A stretch of 64,000 bases of DNA from VAXT01 sp963728535. Lineage in GTDB: Bacteria; Actinomycetota; Thermoleophilia; Gaiellales; Gaiellaceae. The notes beneath the pieces were generated by a model. It did not search any database and was not told the DNA's origin. It saw only the letters and a list, made by a program, of their open reading frames with translations. The stretch lies in contig CAVSKK010000001.1 in NCBI GenBank assembly GCA_963728535.1, positions 2,666,001 through 2,730,000 on the forward strand. The letters run 5' to 3'. Below are positions 61,969 through 64,000 of the stretch, in pieces. The translations under genes were made by a program, and so were the position numbers. The first letter of the stretch is position 1. The number at the start of each line of letters is the position of its first letter.

Positions 61969-62629
61969 CGGGCTCCGCCGGCGTTCGCTGCCGGTGAGCC
62001 TCGAACAGGTCGTCGATCAGCCCGTTCTGGCACGCGGTCGCGACCGCCTCGGCCCGGCTCGACACGCCGAGCTTCTTGTAGATGTGGGTCAGGTGGAACT
62101 TGACGGTCTGCTCCGCCAGCCATTCGCGCTCCGCGATCTGCTTGTTCGAGAGCCCCACCCCGACGCCATTCAGGATCGCGAGCTCTCGCTTGTTCAGCTT
62201 TGTGCCACTCCCATGCGAGCCTGCGGCCAGGGGATTCTCACGCAGGGGATGGAAGAGGGTTTGATCGAGCGCCTGGCGAATCGCGGCCCCGAGGTCGCTG
62301 GGGTCGATCCGCTTCATGATGAACGCGCAGGCGCCGGAGCGAAGCACCCGATCGACGAGCGCCGGCTCTTCCAGAGCGGAGAGGATGATCACCTTTGTGT
62401 CCAGTCCCGCCTGCCGAAGCGCTCGCAGCGCGGTCAGGCCATCGACCGCCGGCATTCGCAGGTCGAGTAGCACGAGGTCTGGCTTCGTCCGGCGGACGAG
62501 CGGGACGATGTCGGCTCCGGAGGCCGCGACGGCCACGATCTCGAAGCCCTCGCTCGTCCCCAGGGCAAGGGAGATCGCCTCGACCATCAAGGGGTGGTCG
62601 TCGACTACGAGAAGCCTGAGCTGCCGCAA
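61958..62629 (-). CDS. LuxR-type (NarL/FixJ) response regulator 2
   Basis: 223 residues, the same design as its neighbours: VDDHPLMVEAISLAL, phosphosite D56 in DLVLLDLRMP, Lys in CAFIMKRIDP, and the LuxR domain KRELAILNGVGVGLSNKQIA, TVKFHLTHIYKKLGVSSR. TTG start with GGAGG seven bases before it. It is convergent with the small 73-residue gene. Confidence 0.92.
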   Translation of the reverse strand: MRQLRLLVVDDHPLMVEAISLALGTSEGFEIVAVAASGADIVPLVRRTKPDLVLLDLRMPAVDGLTALRALRQAGLDTKVIILSALEEPALVDRVLRSGACAFIMKRIDPSDLGAAIRQALDQTLFHPLRENPLAAGSHGSGTKLNKRELAILNGVGVGLSNKQIAEREWLAEQTVKFHLTHIYKKLGVSSRAEAVATACQNGLIDDLFEAHRQRTPAEPVRS

Positions 62630-62795
62630 AGCCCGCCTCCGTACTTAAGTTTTTACCTCAGAGTCGGTCTTGACTCCAGTTAGAAACAAGCACATAACGC
62701 CACCTCTGTGAAGAGGGAAGGCGGCCTACCTAGCCGAAGGTCTAGGTACCGGTTTCAGACGACCGAGGGCGACGCGAGCCCTTGCCGTCGAGCAA
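62630..62795. promoter_or_regulatory. AT-richer spacer upstream of response regulator 2
   Basis: 166 bases, visibly richer in A/T than the surroundings near 62641-62700 (runs such as TTAAGTTTTTACC). This is where the promoter of the minus-strand response regulator should be. I could not fix its boxes. No gene is seen. Confidence 0.35.
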
Positions 62796-62963
62796 CTAAC
62801 GCGGTTGGCGCGCGGGCATCTGTGCGCGAATGGCCCGCGCCGCACGAAACCGGCGGAATCGGATCGTCAGCTCCGAAGCAGCCACCAGCCCGACCGAAGC
62901 AAGGCCGAGCGCCGCGAGCAACCCGGCACTCAGCAAAAGCACGGTTGTCGCAGAGTCGACCAT
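62796..62963 (-). CDS. possible 55-residue single-pass membrane protein
   Basis: MVDSATTVLLLSAGLLAALG begins one hydrophobic helix, followed by a basic tail (RFRRFRAARAIRAQ). The topology is sensible, but there is no ribosome site and no recognised family. The open frame continues upstream to 63122 through an inverted repeat. Real gene status uncertain; if rejected, 62630-63176 is non-coding. Confidence 0.35.
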   Translation of the reverse strand: MVDSATTVLLLSAGLLAALGLASVGLVAASELTIRFRRFRAARAIRAQMPARQPR

Positions 62964-62996
62964 GCCGATCAAATGTGCGCATTCGAGACGCGTCTC

Positions 62997-63040
62997 TTCC
63001 TGGCCGGAGGTCCTGGACATGCAGGACCTCCGGCCAGAAA
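62997..63040. repeat. perfect 15-16 base-pair inverted repeat
   Basis: TGGCCGGAGGTCCTG (63001-63015) and CAGGACCTCCGGCCA (63022-63036) pair perfectly around GACATG; one more C-G pair (63000/63037) and two T-A pairs beyond a mismatch extend it. No T-run on either side, so it is not a simple terminator. It lies about 140 bases before response regulator 3. Confidence 0.7.
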
Positions 63041-63176
63041 TCCCTCGGTTGGGTGATTGAGGCGCCGAGGGCACCGGTCCACGATGCATGCACAGGCCGC
63101 ATGTTTCGGGCCTGAGCGGCACCTATGAGGTTGAGGCCGGCGTGGCCTCGAAAAATGCGGACGAAGAGGAGAGGTT

Positions 63177-63815
63177 TTGCGGCCAATTCGCCTCTTTCTG
63201 GCAGATGACCACGGCCTCGTGCTCCAGGCGATACACCTGGCGCTCGAGCCTCACTCGGAGATCGAGATCGTCGGCGAGACGCGATCCGGGAGCGAGGTGT
63301 TGCCGCGGGTGGCCGAGACGCGCCCCGACATAGTCATGCTCGACGTCCGGATGCCGGTGCTCGACGGCCTCCAGGTGCTCGATCGCCTCCAGGAGCAGTA
63401 TCCGGAGACGAAGGTCGTGATGCTCTCGGGCGTCGACGAGCCCGAGCTCGCTGCGGAGGCGCTTCGGCGGGGAGCCCAAGCCTTCGTCGGGAAGGCGATC
63501 GACCCGGCCGAGCTGGCGCCCATCCTCTGCCAGATCATCGACGGCACGCTGGCCGCCGAGTCGTTTGCAAACGAAGCCGGCTCCGAAGAGCGTGTCTCGG
63601 ACGACCTCGGGCTGACGGCGCGGGAGCGCGAGATCCTGGGGCACGTCGCCGCCGGCCAGTCGAACAAGCAGATCGCGGGCGAACTGTGGCTCAGCGAGCA
63701 GACGATCAAGTACCACCTGACGAACCTCTATCGAAAGATCGGCGTCAGCAGCCGCACGGAGGCGGCCAGGTTCGCCTATGACCACGGCCTCGCCGGTCGG
63801 CGTCAGGCGGGCTGA
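63177..63815 (+). CDS. LuxR-type (NarL/FixJ) response regulator 3
   Basis: 212 residues: LADDHGLVLQAIHLALEP, phosphosite D56 in DIVMLDVRMP, Lys in QAFVGKAIDP, and the LuxR domain AREREILGHVAAGQSNKQIA, TIKYHLTNLYRKIGVSSR. TTG start with GAGGAGAGG close before it. It shares the ending AxxYDHG with response regulator 1, so these two are closest. Its 3' end overlaps the convergent partial gene by 13 bases. Confidence 0.92.
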   Translation: MRPIRLFLADDHGLVLQAIHLALEPHSEIEIVGETRSGSEVLPRVAETRPDIVMLDVRMPVLDGLQVLDRLQEQYPETKVVMLSGVDEPELAAEALRRGAQAFVGKAIDPAELAPILCQIIDGTLAAESFANEAGSEERVSDDLGLTAREREILGHVAAGQSNKQIAGELWLSEQTIKYHLTNLYRKIGVSSRTEAARFAYDHGLAGRRQAG

Positions 63816-64000
63816 GCCTCTTCGCTCTCCTCGAAGGCGGCCATGTACGGCGGCCGCATCGCTTGCGGCTGGAAATGCGAAGCCGCTCTCAAGAGGGCCA
63901 TGGCGATCTCGTCGCCGGAGTGCCGTGTGTGATGGCGCAGAGCCTTCTCAGCGCACTCGATCGACTCGAACGAGCCGAGCTCGGCGACGACGATCTGGTA
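63803..64000 (-). CDS. unknown protein, C-terminal part
   Basis: The last 65 residues of a protein whose start lies beyond the right edge. It reads YQIVVAELGSFESIECAEKA and ends in FEESEEAQPA, mostly helical and acidic at the end. No family recognised. The frame is open to the edge without a stop. Confidence 0.55.
   Translation of the reverse strand, partial: YQIVVAELGSFESIECAEKALRHHTRHSGDEIAMALLRAASHFQPQAMRPPYMAAFEESEEAQPA

Noticed and set aside
62755..63186. 143-codon minus-strand frame in the response-regulator spacer
   Set aside because: It runs through the perfect inverted repeat, has no domain and overlaps the start of response regulator 3; composition looks non-coding.

Overview
The window reads as chromosomal DNA of a high-GC actinobacterium. 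The gene types, the many leaderless starts, the Tad pilus locus and the GuaB3-type IMP dehydrogenase suit class Thermoleophilia (Gaiellales/Solirubrobacterales-like), probably a metagenome-assembled genome; this placement is an inference from gene content. I see no phage, insertion sequence, CRISPR array, rRNA or tRNA gene. Coding density is very high, genes are often joined by 1-14 base overlaps, and no gap without a gene exceeds about 300 bases.

Layout. 1-497: 3' end of homogentisate dioxygenase. 526-15453: a complete Tad/Flp pilus locus, with prepilin peptidase, a DUF192 protein and an M15-like peptidase on the minus strand, facing two tiny Flp pilins, TadE, TadG, CpaB, CpaE, CpaF, a von Willebrand-TadB fusion, TadC and a 1172-residue methyltransferase-like/fibronectin-like fusion. 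15528-20192: HAD phosphatase, AlkA-type glycosylase, GST, acetyltransferase, hydrolase, DUF72. 20215-29884: murI-rph-mgtC-rdgB, YihY, pyrE, HU, pyrF, D-Ala-D-Ala carboxypeptidase, PfkB kinase, a TolB-like propeller. 30039-39691: guaB3-guaA, DUF4234, PLD, MFS, rplM-rpsI-glmM-glmS. 39745-46578: a degenerate GGDEF protein, PQQ-type dehydrogenase, arfB, HAD, acpS, nnrDE, alr, cca. 46673-58515: SDR, subtilase, fabI, terpene-cyclase-like protein, a four-gene minus-strand operon headed by a peroxiredoxin, and an M36 metalloprotease. 58609-64000: ECF sigma factor with a propeller-type membrane anti-sigma candidate, then three paralogous LuxR-type response regulators without kinases.

Together the housekeeping genes supply the cell wall (murI, alr, glmM, glmS, D-Ala-D-Ala carboxypeptidase), nucleotides (pyrE, pyrF, guaB3, guaA, rdgB), fatty acids (acpS, fabI) and translation/RNA maturation (rplM, rpsI, rph, cca, arfB).

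The strongest unexpected signal is at 54911-55372: a peroxiredoxin whose catalytic cysteine codon is an in-frame TGA followed by a hairpin that fits the bacterial SECIS rule, so it is probably a selenoprotein that gene callers miss or split. Others are a 156-base imperfect palindrome that folds over the start codon of the D-Ala-D-Ala carboxypeptidase gene, terminator-like hairpins inside the leaders of guaB3 and rplM, divergent leaderless promoters whose -10 boxes interlock, the VWA-TadB and methyltransferase-fibronectin fusions, and three genes (glmM, subtilase, PLD) broken by single-base shifts.
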